Of a stretch of 64,000 bases of DNA, positions 10,008 through 20,690 are shown one piece after another. The position numbers and the translations under genes are program-made. Under the pieces are notes generated by a model. That model ran no database searches. It was not told where the DNA came from and worked only from the letters and a program-made list of their open reading frames with translations. Location: positions 62,001-126,000 of the forward strand of contig NW_026907793.1 in the NCBI RefSeq assembly GCF_033807575.1. Reading direction: 5' to 3'. Source of the stretch: Cydia pomonella. Lineage: Eukaryota; Arthropoda; Insecta; Lepidoptera; Tortricidae. The number at the start of each line of letters is the position of its first letter. Within the stretch, counting starts at the first letter, position 1.

Positions 10008-10901
10008 TTGTACCCTTATTTTGTGGACTTTTTTAAATGCTGGCAACCCCACGTGATGCGCCATTTTATTCTGCTCCCCTCTTCAGTCCGCACTGGTCGC
10101 TCCGACCGACGAGCCGCGTGTTATGTGCCGCGAAGTAAAATGCTAGAAGAAATCGTGTGTCCGAAAATACACTCCGCTAGTGTTTTGGCATTATTTGGTA
10201 AGTAGTTGCGTTTATTGTTTCTTTTACATAGTACATATTAGTTTTATTAAATTTGTGATATATCTGTATAATTGAAATTGGGCTACGGCTACTGTAGGCT
10301 GAGATCCGGTCTTACCCGAGGTAGTGAAAGATCGGATGAAAATTATTTGATCTGAAACTGTCAGGTATTCCCAAACTTTGAATCTACACGGATTATAAGG
10401 AAGCTCAATAATGATGTTGATTATTGTGTTATAGTCTGATCATGGAGTCAGGATCAGGATAGTGGAACTTCTCAATGGTTTTCGTATACCTTTTGAGTGT
10501 GGGCTTGGAATTTTATTGCTTTTTGTTCTTAAGCTTAAAAATGTATATTTTTATATAAAGAAAAGATTTAGTTCCAAATTATAAGAATAGATGGCGCTGT
10601 CATTATTTGGCCGATATGATTTTGGTTTTATGAGATTTCATTTTGCGTTTCGGAGTTTGAAAGCCTATCCGTGAAAATTAATGTTGGTACGGGCAGTTCA
10701 CCCGACTGCCCTAACATGAGCGTCTTTCTCTAGGTACAAGATTCCACCAACACTAAACAAGAGTATAACTGCGTTATGCATAATTCCTTCTACACTTTAT
10801 TCTTAAAGATTCACTATAAAAATAAAGAAAGCAAAACCATTTATATAAACCATAAACATTAAACTTGGATTTCAGAAATATTTTTTATAATTGTGTTACA
10901 G
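10008..10901 (+). other. Possible 5' exon and intron of the pogo transposase
   Basis: An open stretch at 10008-10205 runs into TTTGGTAAGTAG, a good splice donor at about 10199. TTGTGTTACAG at about 10891-10901 is a good acceptor eight bases before the likely start codon. This would give a non-coding or short leader exon and an intron of about 0.7 kb. Inference from splice signals only; no transcript evidence. Confidence 0.35.
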
Positions 10902-10908
10902 ATTCATC

Positions 10909-11592
10909 ATGCCTACGAAATACATTACAAGTTCACAGCGAGCTTCATATTCTGAACAAGATTTGAAGACGGCTGTTGAAAGAGTGAGAAGGAAAGAGCT
11001 CACTAATGCCGAAGCATCTCGATTATATGGAATACCTACTTCCACACTCAATGACAGGGTGAAACAAAGGACGGGCCAAATAAGTGATAGCCTTGGTCGA
11101 CCAACAAGTATACCGCCTGAAATGGAGAAATCATTGGCAGATTGTCTTCGCACTATAGAGAAATGGGGTTGGGGGTTGTCGCGATCAGAAGTATTAGATT
11201 TGGTTCAGCAATTTGTAAAGAAGAATGGATTAAATACACCATTTCGCGACGACAGACCGGGTAAAGATTGGTTCATTGGGTTTCGTAAACGGTACGGCTT
11301 ATCGATTAAGAAAGCACAGCCGGTGGAATACCTACGTAAAAAAATGACGGACCCTTTTGTGATCAATGAGTATTTTTCACTACTGGGAGACACTTTAACA
11401 AAATTGAAACTTGATGACCCCCGGAGAATTTGGAATATAGACGAAACGGCTGTCTGTTTAGATCCGACCAGAACTAAAGTAGTCGGTGGAGTAGGAGCAC
11501 CCTGTGTGAGGACAACGGCCGGCAGCGGCAGGGAAAATATTACCGTTTTGGCAGCCGTCAATGCAGCCGGTGAAAAATTAAATTTGGACTAG
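10909..11592 (+). pseudogene. Pogo/Tigger-like transposase, N-terminal half
   Basis: I start at MPTKYITSS (10909), just after a splice-acceptor-like site. Residues 15-50 form a psq-type helix-turn-helix (LTNAEASRLYGIPTSTLNDR). A CENP-B-type DNA-binding region follows, with GKDWFIGFRKRYGLSIKKAQ near residue 120. WNIDETA supplies the first catalytic aspartate of the DDE_1 domain. The frame stops soon after GRENITVLAAVNAAGEKL, where family members continue for roughly 150 or more residues with the other two acidic residues. It should bind DNA but cannot catalyse transposition. Confidence 0.85.
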
Positions 11593-11688
11593 AGGGGAGG
11601 ATCCAAATATATATATATATATCTCTTTTAGTATGACATTTAATGAGATAGATATATATTTGGGGCCTCCCCCCCTGGTCCAAATTTG
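11580..11688. repeat. Near-palindrome breaking the pogo transposase
   Basis: AAATTTGGACTAGAGGGGAG at the left is mirrored by CCTCCCCCCCTGGTCCAAATTT at the right, enclosing AT-rich arms (TATATATATCTC / GAGATAGATATA). The plus-strand text after the right arm could read PPLVQ, reminiscent of the PPL that follows GEKL in relatives. An inverted duplication of the native sequence may therefore have broken the gene. Confidence 0.6.
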
Positions 11689-11781
11689 GCCAGACTCTAA
11701 CAGTAAAGCTGCAAATGCACTTAGAGTAGAAGCAGAGTGGTGCTGCTAATGTTTGAAGTCTTCTAATTTCTATGAGAAAGG

Positions 11782-11994
11782 TTGTGTACGACAGCGGCCT
11801 GTGCATTCCAGGCACCGATTTTAGTACATCCCACTTCGCCCCATGCAGGCTTTCTATGTACGTCTGCAGCTTTTAAAGTAGATATAAGGTATAAAGTTAT
11901 GGTTAAATCCAAAAATTCAGCGGGTACCTACTTACAGTGGGATCCAGGAGACGTGGTAGTAGTAGAATCTGATACTTCTGACAACTTCTACTAG
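11782..11994 (+). pseudogene. Possible C-terminal remnant of the pogo transposase
   Basis: An open frame ends KSKNSAGTYLQWDPGDVVVV, then an acidic serine-rich tail (ESDTSDNFY). An acidic C-terminus is common in pogo-like transposases. The middle of the protein is missing and no catalytic motif is seen, so the assignment is tentative. From 11995 to 12960 I see only non-coding element interior. Confidence 0.3.
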
Positions 11995-13098
11995 TCTCTT
12001 AAACGTTCTCCTAGCTTGATCTTTACAGCTAGTTATTTTGATGATTGATGTTAATAAGAGAGAAGATTTATTAATACGTGTAGGTACATACTTAGTGCAA
12101 TTTCAAGTTGTTTCTATTTGTCAATCCAAGCTTATCCTGCACTCAAGGTATAAATTATGGTTCGGTTACGCTTGGTTTATTGTTGACAAAATGGTATATT
12201 TTACCTAATTATTTCGATTTAGAATGTTTATTATTATAAATAAGTAAAACTCCAATCGTGTTCAATTATTTCGACTGAAATTAAACTAGTAAACTTAAAG
12301 AAGCCAAAAAAACTGCGTGTACCAAATAAAATTGATCTCTAAGTAAGATATTAGGTATATCTAATTCTAATTACTTAGGTACACACATTTTGAGTTTTCT
12401 GACATTTGTATTAAAAGTATATAATGAATGTTGAGTAAAACTCGAGACTGATTTACAATGGTTGTATTTATTTTAGTTTTAGTAAAAAACACTTTCCTGA
12501 TTTTCTTAGCGCTTGTAGATACGGCTATTGACCCAACACTTGTAGGTCGTTGACCCCACGATAAAAAGTTTGAGATCCACAATTTCTGTGTTTTTGGGTG
12601 GTTCGGGTAAGATCGGACGGAAAAAGTCGAAAAAAATATAATAGCTCCGGAAACTTTTGTTTCCTATACTTTTGTACAAATCTACTATATATGTTTGTCA
12701 GCGAATAAAGTCGGATTATTCTCTATAATGAACTCTCTACTAGCAGTAATAGAATCGATTTTACAGACCCGTCCGTTCTTACACCACCACGTAAAAATTC
12801 ACAGAGGCCGAAAATTTTTTTTTTTCATTTTTAAACACTCATTACACATTTACCTGCACGTGTAGGGATTTAATAAAATTACACGCAGTAGATTAGTTCT
12901 TTCTCTTTATTTTGATATATGAATCAGGCTCGTAGCGTATACACAAGCTGAGAAAATAAAATTCTATCAGCATCAACAAAAAACACCTAAAATTGTCCGA
13001 AACTTACCCGAACGCACCTTACTAAATAAATCGCATAAACACGCTACAGAATACATTACTAGTATGTATTCAATAAATCAAGTATATTATACATATTT

Positions 13099-13362
13099 GA
13101 CGACCGGTTTGGCCTAGTGGGTAGTGACCCTGCCTACGTAGCTGATGGTCCCGGGTTTGAATCCCGGTAAGGGCATTTATTCGTGTGATGAGAACGGACA
13201 TTTGTTCCTGAGTCATGGGTGTTTTCTATGTATTTAAAGTATTTATATCTTAGTTTATATATCGTTGTCTACCCACAACACAAGCCATATTAAGCTTACT
13301 GTGGGATTTAGTCAATTTGTGTAATAATAATACTGTCCTATACTATTTAATATTTATTTTTA
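13099..13362 (+). mobile_element. tRNA-derived SINE copy 3, full length
   Basis: Plus orientation. The head is GACCGGTTTGGCCTAGTGGG with a B box GGTCCCGGGTTTGAATCCC. The body ends GTGGGATTTAGTCAATTTGT and an AT-rich tail. It lies about 80 bases downstream of the pogo element. Confidence 0.85.
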
Positions 13363-13740
13363 TGCGTCGCGTTGTTACACAACATTAATAGATTCTGACT
13401 CTTCCTATAATGGTGTTAAAGGGTTAAAAAACTCCCCTAAAAACTCAAAGCTAATTCTTCCCATTCCACAGTTTCCCGAGCCGTCCACTATATCCCTATA
13501 AATTAACAAAGTATTCCAACAAAAACAACGGGAAAGTGGCGAAGTTCCTGAGGGAGATGAAATTTTCCTTTTAATTATTCAGAGGATACCTGAGTGGGAA
13601 GTTTGTTCCCAGCGGTGGGAAAGGGGAGAGATTTAATTTTCACTTGTTTGTTAAGATAACTAAGCATTGGGAGACTTGCGGGCCTAACGGGAAGGCGAAT
13701 TTTAAAGTACCTACAGTTCAAATTCAAGCTACACCAGCAG
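13363..13740. other. Unassigned sequence
   Basis: Moderately complex sequence with no recognised repeat. A 62-codon minus frame and a 96-codon plus frame overlap here, without family features. It might be old intronic or intergenic host DNA. Confidence 0.35.
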
Positions 13741-13744
13741 GTGG

Positions 13745-13825
13745 CAGTGTCTGCAACGCGCATGTATCAACTCTGGCGTTGCAAGCGACGGTGACTGCTT
13801 ACCATCAGGCGGGCCGTACGCTTAT
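13745..13825 (+). repeat. Dispersed repeat B, 3' fragment
   Basis: Matches the 3' block of repeat B: CAACGCGCATGTA, then GTGACTGCTTACCATCAGGC and GGGCCGTACGCTT. The remainder to 14620 is AT-rich and unassigned. Confidence 0.6.
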
Positions 13826-14621
13826 TCGTCACATATTAATATGTGTTTCTAATTGTCTAATTAAACTGATACATTGCAAAGCGTCCTCAAACAATTGGCT
13901 ATTATCACCGAAATGTGTTTTAAACGAATCGTAATTAGGTCATATGGCAATTGTGATTAAATTAACAATTTGTAAGCTTATTTTTGCTATTCGTACACGG
14001 AAGCGACCTCCACTAAAACTTGTTTACTTCAAAACTACAACCGAAAAACAACCTAAAACTGTTGTTTTATAGTCGCAAATACTCCAGAATAAAGAACCTA
14101 TCTCTACGTCAAAGAAAAATGAACTTTAATACTAGTAATCAAAGTTGTATTTCGCTTATTTATTCGTCGATCTGCTGAACTAAACTGCCAGCACGTGTAT
14201 TATTAACCAACTTTTTTCTGCAGCTCCCGAACTTCAAATTAGTCCTTATTGTGAATCGCATAAGGATATTGTTAAAGACAGGATGAACGATCAAGGCCGG
14301 TAGTTATCAGTCGTATGGAACAGATGTCGTTGGTGTAGAGTAACCTATTTATATGTTGCATAAGTGTTATAAAAATGTGCTGTATGGGTAACAAGGAATG
14401 CGTTATCGGAGTAAATAATATTATTTTTGTTATTGGGGCCCAAAATAGGGTGTTATTTTTATTTTATTAATTAATTTGTACAGTACAGTTGTAAATTAGG
14501 AATTATAATTGTAAACATACAATAAATAATTAAGATTCAGCAATCTTTCAAACTAGCCAAACCATGCAATATACACCGGTAAAGAGTACGCATTATGCAA
14601 GAGTAAGCATATTTAAATAAG

Positions 14622-14945
14622 TTTTTGGCAAAAATTTCATTTTTGGTACAAGCTTTTATCGCTGACTGTACTTTTCTCTCCACAGGCAACTAATACTCAT
14701 CGAGCCAATTCTAAAAACCCCAAACAATTAGGTTGCGTTGTTTTATCACAGAGTTCCTATGTCCACCTCTTGTCTCCATCATCAGATCAGCTCGATGGTA
14801 CCATAATATTGCATTGTCACCCGACTTACATATGTATGCAAATTTTCAGCTCAATCGGAAACCGGGAAGTGGATCAAATTTAACTTGCAAGATTTGATTG
14901 CAAACAGACAACGGTCAGGTGAAAGTAAATAAAAGCTTGTAAATA
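14622..14945 (+). repeat. Dispersed repeat E, plus copy
   Basis: About 320 bases, from GGCAAAAATTTCAT through TTAGGTTGCGTTGTTTTATC and ATTGCATTGTCACCCGACTT, to AATAAAAGCTTGTA. A second long plus copy lies at 44905 and an inverted one at 7905. No coding capacity and no inverted ends, so the class is unknown. Confidence 0.75.
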
Positions 14946-15055
14946 AGCTTATAATTAAACAGGTTCTACGGTAATCAATTCCAAATTTCCAATCGATTTA
15001 TCTACAACAAATCCAACCTACGACCATTCGTCCGTCAAACGTGACGAGCTTGTCT

Positions 15056-15156
15056 GAGGGCCTACCGCGAACCACGTTCGACGTGTTGCCTCCCTGTTAC
15101 ACTAAGGTACGAATTTACAAGTGCGACAGAGAGAACGTGGTTCGCGGTAGGCCCTC
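15056..15156. mobile_element. Palindromic MITE (GGGCCTACCGCGAACCACG type)
   Basis: GAGGGCCTACCGCGAACCAC and the following GTTC pair perfectly with the right end (24 bp), giving a 101-bp hairpin element. A truncated relative lies at 44238-44330, and a variant with CGAAAACCGAAATTC arms at 51723-51851. Confidence 0.8.
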
Positions 15157-15569
15157 TGCAAACACTCCGCAAGTGGCAAGCGTCGTAAAACTCATAAAAG
15201 TCATAAACTCGTAATGACGAAAAATGCGGGTAGTTTTATAATGTCACGTCGCCATTGCGTATTCGCCGTGCGTTGTCGTAAAACTTTTACCGGATTGCAG
15301 ACATGATTTTTTCCTAGACGATTTTTATTGTTCATATGTTCAAAATTTTACTTATTATCAATACTTACACTTTACATTTTCTATTAAAAATAAATACCTA
15401 CCTCTCACCAAATGATCGGAATAGAACTTTGTGCCATTTACACTGCAGCTATACTCAAGTTAGTGAAAAAAAATTGTTCTGTGTTTTTGAAAAAAATATC
15501 GCAAAAAAATGCTAGAGACAAATAAGATATGGAGCGCTGATTTCTACTTTCTACACGATGTCTTTTTTA

Positions 15570-16030
15570 TACTAGGTCGGTGGCAAACAAGCATACGGCC
15601 CACCTGATGGTAAGCAGTCTCCGTAGCCTTTGGACGCCTGCAAATCCACGTTGCCGACCTTAACACCCCGCACCCTCGTTGAGCTGTGGCAACCTTACTA
15701 GGTCTATTATTATTATTATTATTTAAACTTTATTGCACATAAAAAAGAGTACAACAGGCGGACTTAATGCCAATAGGCATTCTCTACCAGTCAACCATAA
15801 GGCAAAACAGAGAAACTTCAAGGTGGGTGCAGTGAGAATTAAACAAAAAAAAAAACCGTAAATTTTAAGCGAAATAAAATTAGGTCTAGTGTTATTTGGC
15901 TGCGGTTTTCTATAAGGTGGAGGTACTGCCCCTATTGGGTTCTGTTCTAGATCTGGAATGACATCCGCTGTGCTGTGTCCTACCACACAAAACGAGATAA
16001 CATTCACAGTGCCCATACCTCTCTTTTGGC
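15570..16030 (-). repeat. Dispersed repeat B, inverted copy split by a LINE tail
   Basis: Reverse complement of repeat B. The right part (15890-16030) carries GTTATTTGGCTGCGGTTTTC; the left part (15570-15703) carries CATACGGCCCACCTGATGG. About 30 bases expected between them are replaced by an unrelated antisense LINE tail. Confidence 0.75.
15704..15885 (-). repeat. LINE 3' end (family T3) inserted in repeat B
   Basis: TTATTGCACATAAAAAAGAG and GGCGGACTTAATGCC…GGCATTCTCTACCAGTCAACC are the antisense of the tail at 49600-49690. The latter reads GGTAGAGAATGCCTTAAGGC, then TGTGCAATAAAG. The family is common in Lepidoptera in my recollection. Confidence 0.7.
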
Positions 16031-17098
16031 TTCATGTTACTGTAGGTACGATACTTTTCCATGTTACAAAAATCTTGTCATTCCTTACACCTGCTAATCG
16101 TAAAAGTTATCGCCACCAACACACGTCGCGCCTTTCACGCATAAAAGATACATATGGTGTATGTACAGGTACCACCCTAATGGCATATCGTGTTACGAAC
16201 ACTACTTTATGTTTCCTACAATTTATACAGTGCCTACTAATAAAATATCACTTGTGTAACACTTTTTATCACCAGTCGCCTGGGTGACCAAAAAATACAT
16301 TGACAAAATATTTTTGGGAATATTTTTCTAATTCGTATGTTTTTGGACCCGGGTACGTTCTTAAACTACGTCCAAAAGATAGGTATGGTTGAAATGATCT
16401 TTTATGATTTTAAGGCATTAAATGGCTGGAGTAGTGAAATGACATTTGAGTATGAAACTATTTCGAAAAAAAAAAAATTAACTCGTAAACTGATGTTGAT
16501 AACTAAAAAGAAGTTTCCGATATTTAGGTAGTTCTTTTGCCTGTGTATGATTTCCTAAAGTAAAATATGAGAAAATCCCTCCTACCATGTAACTAAACGA
16601 TGTCCGAAAGTATCGTTTGTTTGCTGTCCATTGCGACCTACAAATAAAATGCCTTTAGTGATGCATCAAACTACACTGTATAAGCCGTAATGGATGGCGT
16701 ACTTCGTAAAGACACTTTTGACTATCTTGGTAGAAACGTCACGACATCATTACAAATTGAAATAAATGATTTTAAACATCACTGATTCAAACTTTCACGA
16801 TTTTCGCACATTAATAATTTATTTTAAAGGGAACGTATACTTTTTACCTGCGAAGTTTTCTAGACGGTACTATCCCCGTGGTCTAGGAAAAATTGGAATT
16901 GGTTATTCTCTGAGACCACGGGGATAATGTCGTCCTCGGATCATCGGAGGTAATTTTAAAGTTTGTATACGCGATTAATTAAGTTCCGTAAAAGTAAAAT
17001 AAGGGTTAATTAGGTAATTATTGCACTTATCCTTGTTATGATCCGATCCGATACGATCCAATATAGTGTTATGTGTATAGTGTTATAAATATTAAATA
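16030..17098. other. Mostly unassigned; short repeat B piece and a hairpin
   Basis: Bases 16345-16388 are a fragment of the repeat B 5' end. Bases 16872-16927 hold a 14-bp stem, TATCCCCGTGGTCT against AGACCACGGGGATA, with a loop of about 25 bases, perhaps the core of a small MITE. The rest is AT-rich with no recognised gene. Confidence 0.45.
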
Positions 17099-17099
17099 T

Positions 17100-17358
17100 T
17101 AAATAAATATTATAGGACATCATTACACAAATCGACTAAGTCCCACAGTAAGCTCAATAAGGCTTGTGTTGTGGGTACTTAGACAACGATATATATAATA
17201 TATAAATATTTATAAATACTTAAATACATAGAAAACACCCAAGACTCAGGAACAAATATCCATGCTCATCACACGAATACATGCCCTTACCAGGATTTGA
17301 ACCCGGGACCATCAGCTTCGTAGGCAGGGTCACTACCCACTAGGCCAGACCGGTCGTC
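17100..17358 (-). mobile_element. tRNA-derived SINE copy 4, full length
   Basis: Minus orientation with intact A and B boxes (GGTCCCGGGTTCAAATCC on the minus strand) and the family body. The tail is the AAATAAATATTATAGGACAT side at the left. Confidence 0.85.
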
Positions 17359-17465
17359 ATCATATAAATAATCCTTCTTTAATTTAGTCGTTATGTTGTA
17401 TCTTCTTAATGTGTATCTTTTTCCTATTTAATTATTTGTTCACTCTATGTTATTTTATGTATTTC

Positions 17466-17645
17466 TTCTTCTTGTCTGTTAACTTCCGTGATTTTTCTCA
17501 CTTGATGGTCTCATCGGAAGTTCAGCGCTGGAAGCCACCAGCAACATGCTAAGATGAGGCCATTTCGGGGCACTTTATACTTTCTATGTTTTTGTCATAT
17601 TATGTAATTTGTCTTGTTTGTGTTTACGATTACAATAAATCTATT
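17466..17645 (+). repeat. LINE 3' end (family T5)
   Basis: GGTCTCATCGGAAGTTCAGC, then GCTAAGATGAGGCCATTTCG and GGCACTTTATACTTTCTATG. It ends in a GATTACAATAAAT tail. I recall this layout from lepidopteran LINE tails. Single copy in this window. Bases 17646-17970 are unassigned. Confidence 0.55.
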
Positions 17646-17972
17646 AAATTCTATTGTTATGTTAGTTTCTGATAGTTTATCTTGGTCGACACGGACTGGG
17701 CGGTCCAACTTCCAACTGTGCAGCCCTGACCGAAATTAGAGAATACACCTTGATACCCGTATGGCAATAGGCGGTACCAACATTTAAGTACATAGACTTA
17801 ATTGTATTTCATGATGTATTTATTAAAACGAGTCACTTACGATTTTAAGTCGGACATTGGTCGACGTTTATTACCGTAATTTTTGACCGTGATCGTGGTT
17901 CGTCACTTTGGTTAGTACGTCTTGGCTGGATTTTAAAGTCTAATTTTGTTGCTGGACCCTAAGCATGTTCAA

Positions 17973-18500
17973 AACTTGCGAGTCGGACTCGCCCATGAAG
18001 GGTTCCGTACCATTTATGACGTATTAAAAATACTACTTACTAGATATCGATCAAACTAATTTTCGGTGGAAGTTTGCATGGTAATGTACATGATCATTAT
18101 ATTTTTTTTAGTTTTATCATTCTCTTATTTTAGAAGTTACGGGGGGGGGGGGGGGTAGGGCACACATTTTACCACTTTGGAAGTGTCTCTCGCGCAGAAA
18201 AAATTTAGAAGCTTTAATAAGTATCATTTTTGAATAGGTACCTATCCTAGTAAGGTTTGATGAAAAAATATGTTGAGTTTCAGTTCTAAGTATGGGGAAC
18301 CCCCAAAGTGTATTGTTTTTTTTTTCTATTTATCTTAATGCGGTTCACAAAATACATCTACTTACCAAGTTTCAACAATATAGTTCTTATAGTTTCGGAA
18401 AAAAAGTGGCTGTGACATACGGACGGACAGACAGACACAGACATGACGAATTCATAAGGGTTCCGTTTTTTGCCATTTGGCTACAGAACCCTAAAAAGAC
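17973..18500 (+). repeat. Dispersed repeat C, near full length
   Basis: From GCGAGTCGGACTCGCCCATG to GGCTACAGAACCCTAAAAA, with an internal poly-G run near 18140 and a GACAGACAGACA stretch near 18425. Colinear with 35137-35690. GGGTTCCGTACC at the start and its near-complement at the end make the family weakly fold-back. Confidence 0.8.
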
Positions 18501-18804
18501 GCTCATTTTGAGACTGTTTTTGACCCATCAGCAATATGTGGTTAACGTTTTTCGAATTATCCATCTTGTATAAATACAAAAGACAGCGAGCGAATGAGTC
18601 AAAATGAGATCAAAAGTCATTAATTAGAGAGTTTGAATCGGCCCCGTAAAGTTGATTGAGGCTTATCATTCCGACCAAAGGGACCGCGAACTCATTAAAA
18701 GTTCCTGAAAAATGTCGGCTCAGTTTACTTTATGGATGAAAGAGTTATTTATTCTTTGTTGATTTTACTGGGCTGCAATATTGTGGGGTTTCAGTTTAAA
18801 TAAA

Positions 18805-18985
18805 TAGAATAATAATAAGGACATTCTTACACAAATTGACTAAGTCCCACAGTAAGCTCAATAAGGCTTGTGTTAAGTTTATAAATATACTTGTGAAAAT
18901 GTTGCACGTTAAACTGTAAGTACCTACGAGTATGCATGGAATTGCGGGGTCTGGTTCGAATCTTGGGTAGGACATTTTTATTAAT
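18805..18985 (-). mobile_element. Truncated SINE copy 5 joined to a second B-box-like segment
   Basis: Bases 18805-18875 match the SINE tail end. The sequence then departs and carries GGGGTCTGGTTCGAATCTTG (about 18943-18962), a B-box-like motif on the opposite strand. This is either a rearranged SINE or the head of another tRNA-derived family. Confidence 0.5.
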
Positions 18986-19244
18986 TTATTTCGGATAACT
19001 AGACCCATACATTACTAATTACATAATATAGTTAAAAACGGCTTAATTTATATTTAAAAACGGTTAAATTATATTTATAAATACTAATACTAGTTTAAGA
19101 TATTTTCTTGTTGTACTAACACTCTATGGATACATTGTTTGTCCGAAATAAAGAAAATTTAATTTTTAATTTAATTTAATTTAAAAACATTTAAAAATTA
19201 ATAATAAAAATAAAATAATAAAAAAATAATACGAATACTACGTC

Positions 19245-19350
19245 CGTGGAAAATAAGCATACGAGCCGCCTGATGGTATATAACCAGTCTCCGTAGACTA
19301 AGGACGCCTGCAAGTCCAGAGGAGTTACATGCGCGTTGCTTAAATAAGCC
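19245..19350 (-). repeat. Repeat B-related 3' fragment
   Basis: CATACGAGCCGCCTGATGGT, CAGTCTCCGTAGAC and GTCCAGAGGAGTTACATGCG match the antisense 3' block of repeat B with divergence. It borders the CpG-rich island at 19385. Confidence 0.55.
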
Positions 19351-19384
19351 CTGGCAACCTTTCACCGGCAGCACAAAGTGAATA

Positions 19385-19570
19385 GCGGCGGCGCGCGCCG
19401 GAGCAGAGAGTCCGCTCAGTACAAACAAAGTGCCATTTTCGCCGCACGCACACAGACGTGACATTTACGCACACAGACGTTACATTTACAGGCGTTCTCG
19501 GGCACTCTCGGGCAGAGCTTAGTCGGGCTGTGCGCGCGTTGCTCACATGACGTCCCCGCCGCTACGTAGG
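19385..19570. other. CpG-rich island with a 21-bp tandem duplication
   Basis: Unusually GC- and CpG-rich for the window, with GCGGCGGCGCGCGCCGG at the left. CGCACACAGACGTGACATTT and its next copy repeat with a 21-bp period at 19447-19488. It could be decayed repeat sequence or a host promoter or 5' exon. Overlapping minus frames (67-88 codons) show no family features. Confidence 0.35.
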
Positions 19571-19770
19571 TACCTACTGTCATGTACGTCAAAATGCAGT
19601 CTCTAAGGAATGTAAACATGATAAGATGTATGTATAACGAATCGACTGTGTAAACTTATATTACCTACTCCTTTTTAAAATTCGAAATTAATACAAAATC
19701 AACCCTAGTGAGTTGGGCAAGTTTAAGTATGTATTTTCAAGAACGGCGGGAACGGACCTTCTGTTTATTT

Positions 19771-19995
19771 TTAGGGTTCCGTAGCCAAATGGCAAAAACG
19801 GAACCTTTATAGATTCGTCATGTCCGTTTGTCTGTCCGATTTTTATTTTGTGCCGGCAGGAACACAACGCGTATTAGGGTCTAGTGTTATTTGGCTGCGG
19901 TTTTCTGTAAGGTGGAGGTACTTGCCCAGTTGGGCTCCACTTTAGATCTGGAATAACATCGGCTGTGCTGTGCCCTATCACACAAAGTGAGATGA
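19771..19995 (-). repeat. Repeat C fragment followed by repeat B fragment, both inverted
   Basis: Bases 19771-19850 are the antisense 3' end of repeat C (AGGGTTCCGTAGCCAAATGG). Bases 19855-19995 are antisense repeat B (TGTTATTTGGCTGCGGTTTT). The same B-C neighbourhood occurs at 325-945, so the pair may have been copied or rearranged as a unit. Confidence 0.65.
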
Positions 19996-20063
19996 TATTA
20001 CTTAGTTAGACAGTTAGTAGGTTGACAGACCTCAACTGTGTGTGTGTTTTTTTTTTTTTTTTT

Positions 20064-20330
20064 TAATAAATAAATAAATATTATAGGACATTATTACACG
20101 AATTGACTAAGTCCCACAGTAAGCTCAATAAGGCTTGTGTTGAGGGTACTTGGACAACGATATATATAATATATAAATATTTATAAATACTTAAATACAT
20201 AGAAAACACCCATGACTCAGGAACAAATATCCATGCTCATCACGCGAATAAATGCCCTTACCAGGATTTGAACCCGGGACCATCAGCTTCGTAGGCAGGG
20301 TCACTACCCACTAGGCCAAACCGGTCGTCA
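20064..20330 (-). mobile_element. tRNA-derived SINE copy 6, full length
   Basis: Minus orientation and highly similar to copies 1, 4 and 10, with intact A and B boxes. A T-run precedes its tail end at 20047-20063. It directly abuts a LINE ORF end on the plus strand. Confidence 0.85.
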
Positions 20331-20522
20331 AGTTTTTCCAGTAACTTTCTGCCTCGCACAGCGAAACTGTGTAATGAACTGTCGCCTGCGCATTTTCGGA
20401 CCGATTCGACCTTCGAAAAGTCGGAAGGCACAAAGCTCGGTAGGTCACCAATGCGTTGCGAACTAGTCTCAAATGCACTTAATGGACCATTCCACGAATG
20501 TACAAGAAGGGCTACAGTATGA
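20331..20522 (+). pseudogene. LINE ORF2 C-terminal fragment (NFLPRTAKLCNELS)
   Basis: A 63-codon plus frame ends in TGA. It contains SSNFLPRTAKLCNELSPAHF, the pattern (FLPRT.+LWN.LP) that closes the reverse-transcriptase protein of jockey-like LINEs. The conserved tryptophan before N is cysteine here. The longer minus frame over the same bases is an antisense shadow. Related ends lie at 30.1, 39.7, 48.7 and 61.4 kb. Confidence 0.65.
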
Positions 20523-20529
20523 TAGATAG

Positions 20530-20690
20530 ACAGATAGATATTAGAATACTCTTTATTGGCACACCTCGGTAAAAGATACAGCTTAAAGAAAAACAATTGA
20601 TTAGGGATAGAGGCAGACAACAGGTCTTATTGCTAAAGAGCGATATCTTCCAGACATCCTTCGGGTAACGGAAACAAAAACAATTAATCA
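20530..20690 (-). repeat. LINE 3' untranslated region (family T2)
   Basis: Antisense of a LINE tail: ATACTCTTTATTGGCACACC, then CGCTCTTTAGCAATAAG on the minus strand and TCTTCCAGACATCC. Related to 9546-9790. Preceded by a short GATA-type simple repeat. Bases 20690-21310 are unassigned. Confidence 0.6.

Larger units (their letters stand above)
9960..13019 (+). mobile_element. Pogo-type DNA transposon, 3060 bp, TA-flanked
   Basis: The ends AGGTGCGTTCGGGTAA and TTACCCGAACGCACCT are perfect 16-bp inverted repeats. Each is bordered by TA (9958-9959, 13020-13021), the pogo/Tc1-mariner target duplication. Subterminal copies of TTCGGGTAAG or its complement occur near 10299 and 12604. The transposase frame inside belongs to the pogo family and is incomplete, so the element is not autonomous. 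Confidence 0.88.

Noticed and set aside
18138..18156. Poly-G runs (also 35306 and 43420) as G-quadruplex regulators
   Set aside because: They occur at the same place in repeat C family copies and vary in length, so they are features of the repeat, not of a host locus.
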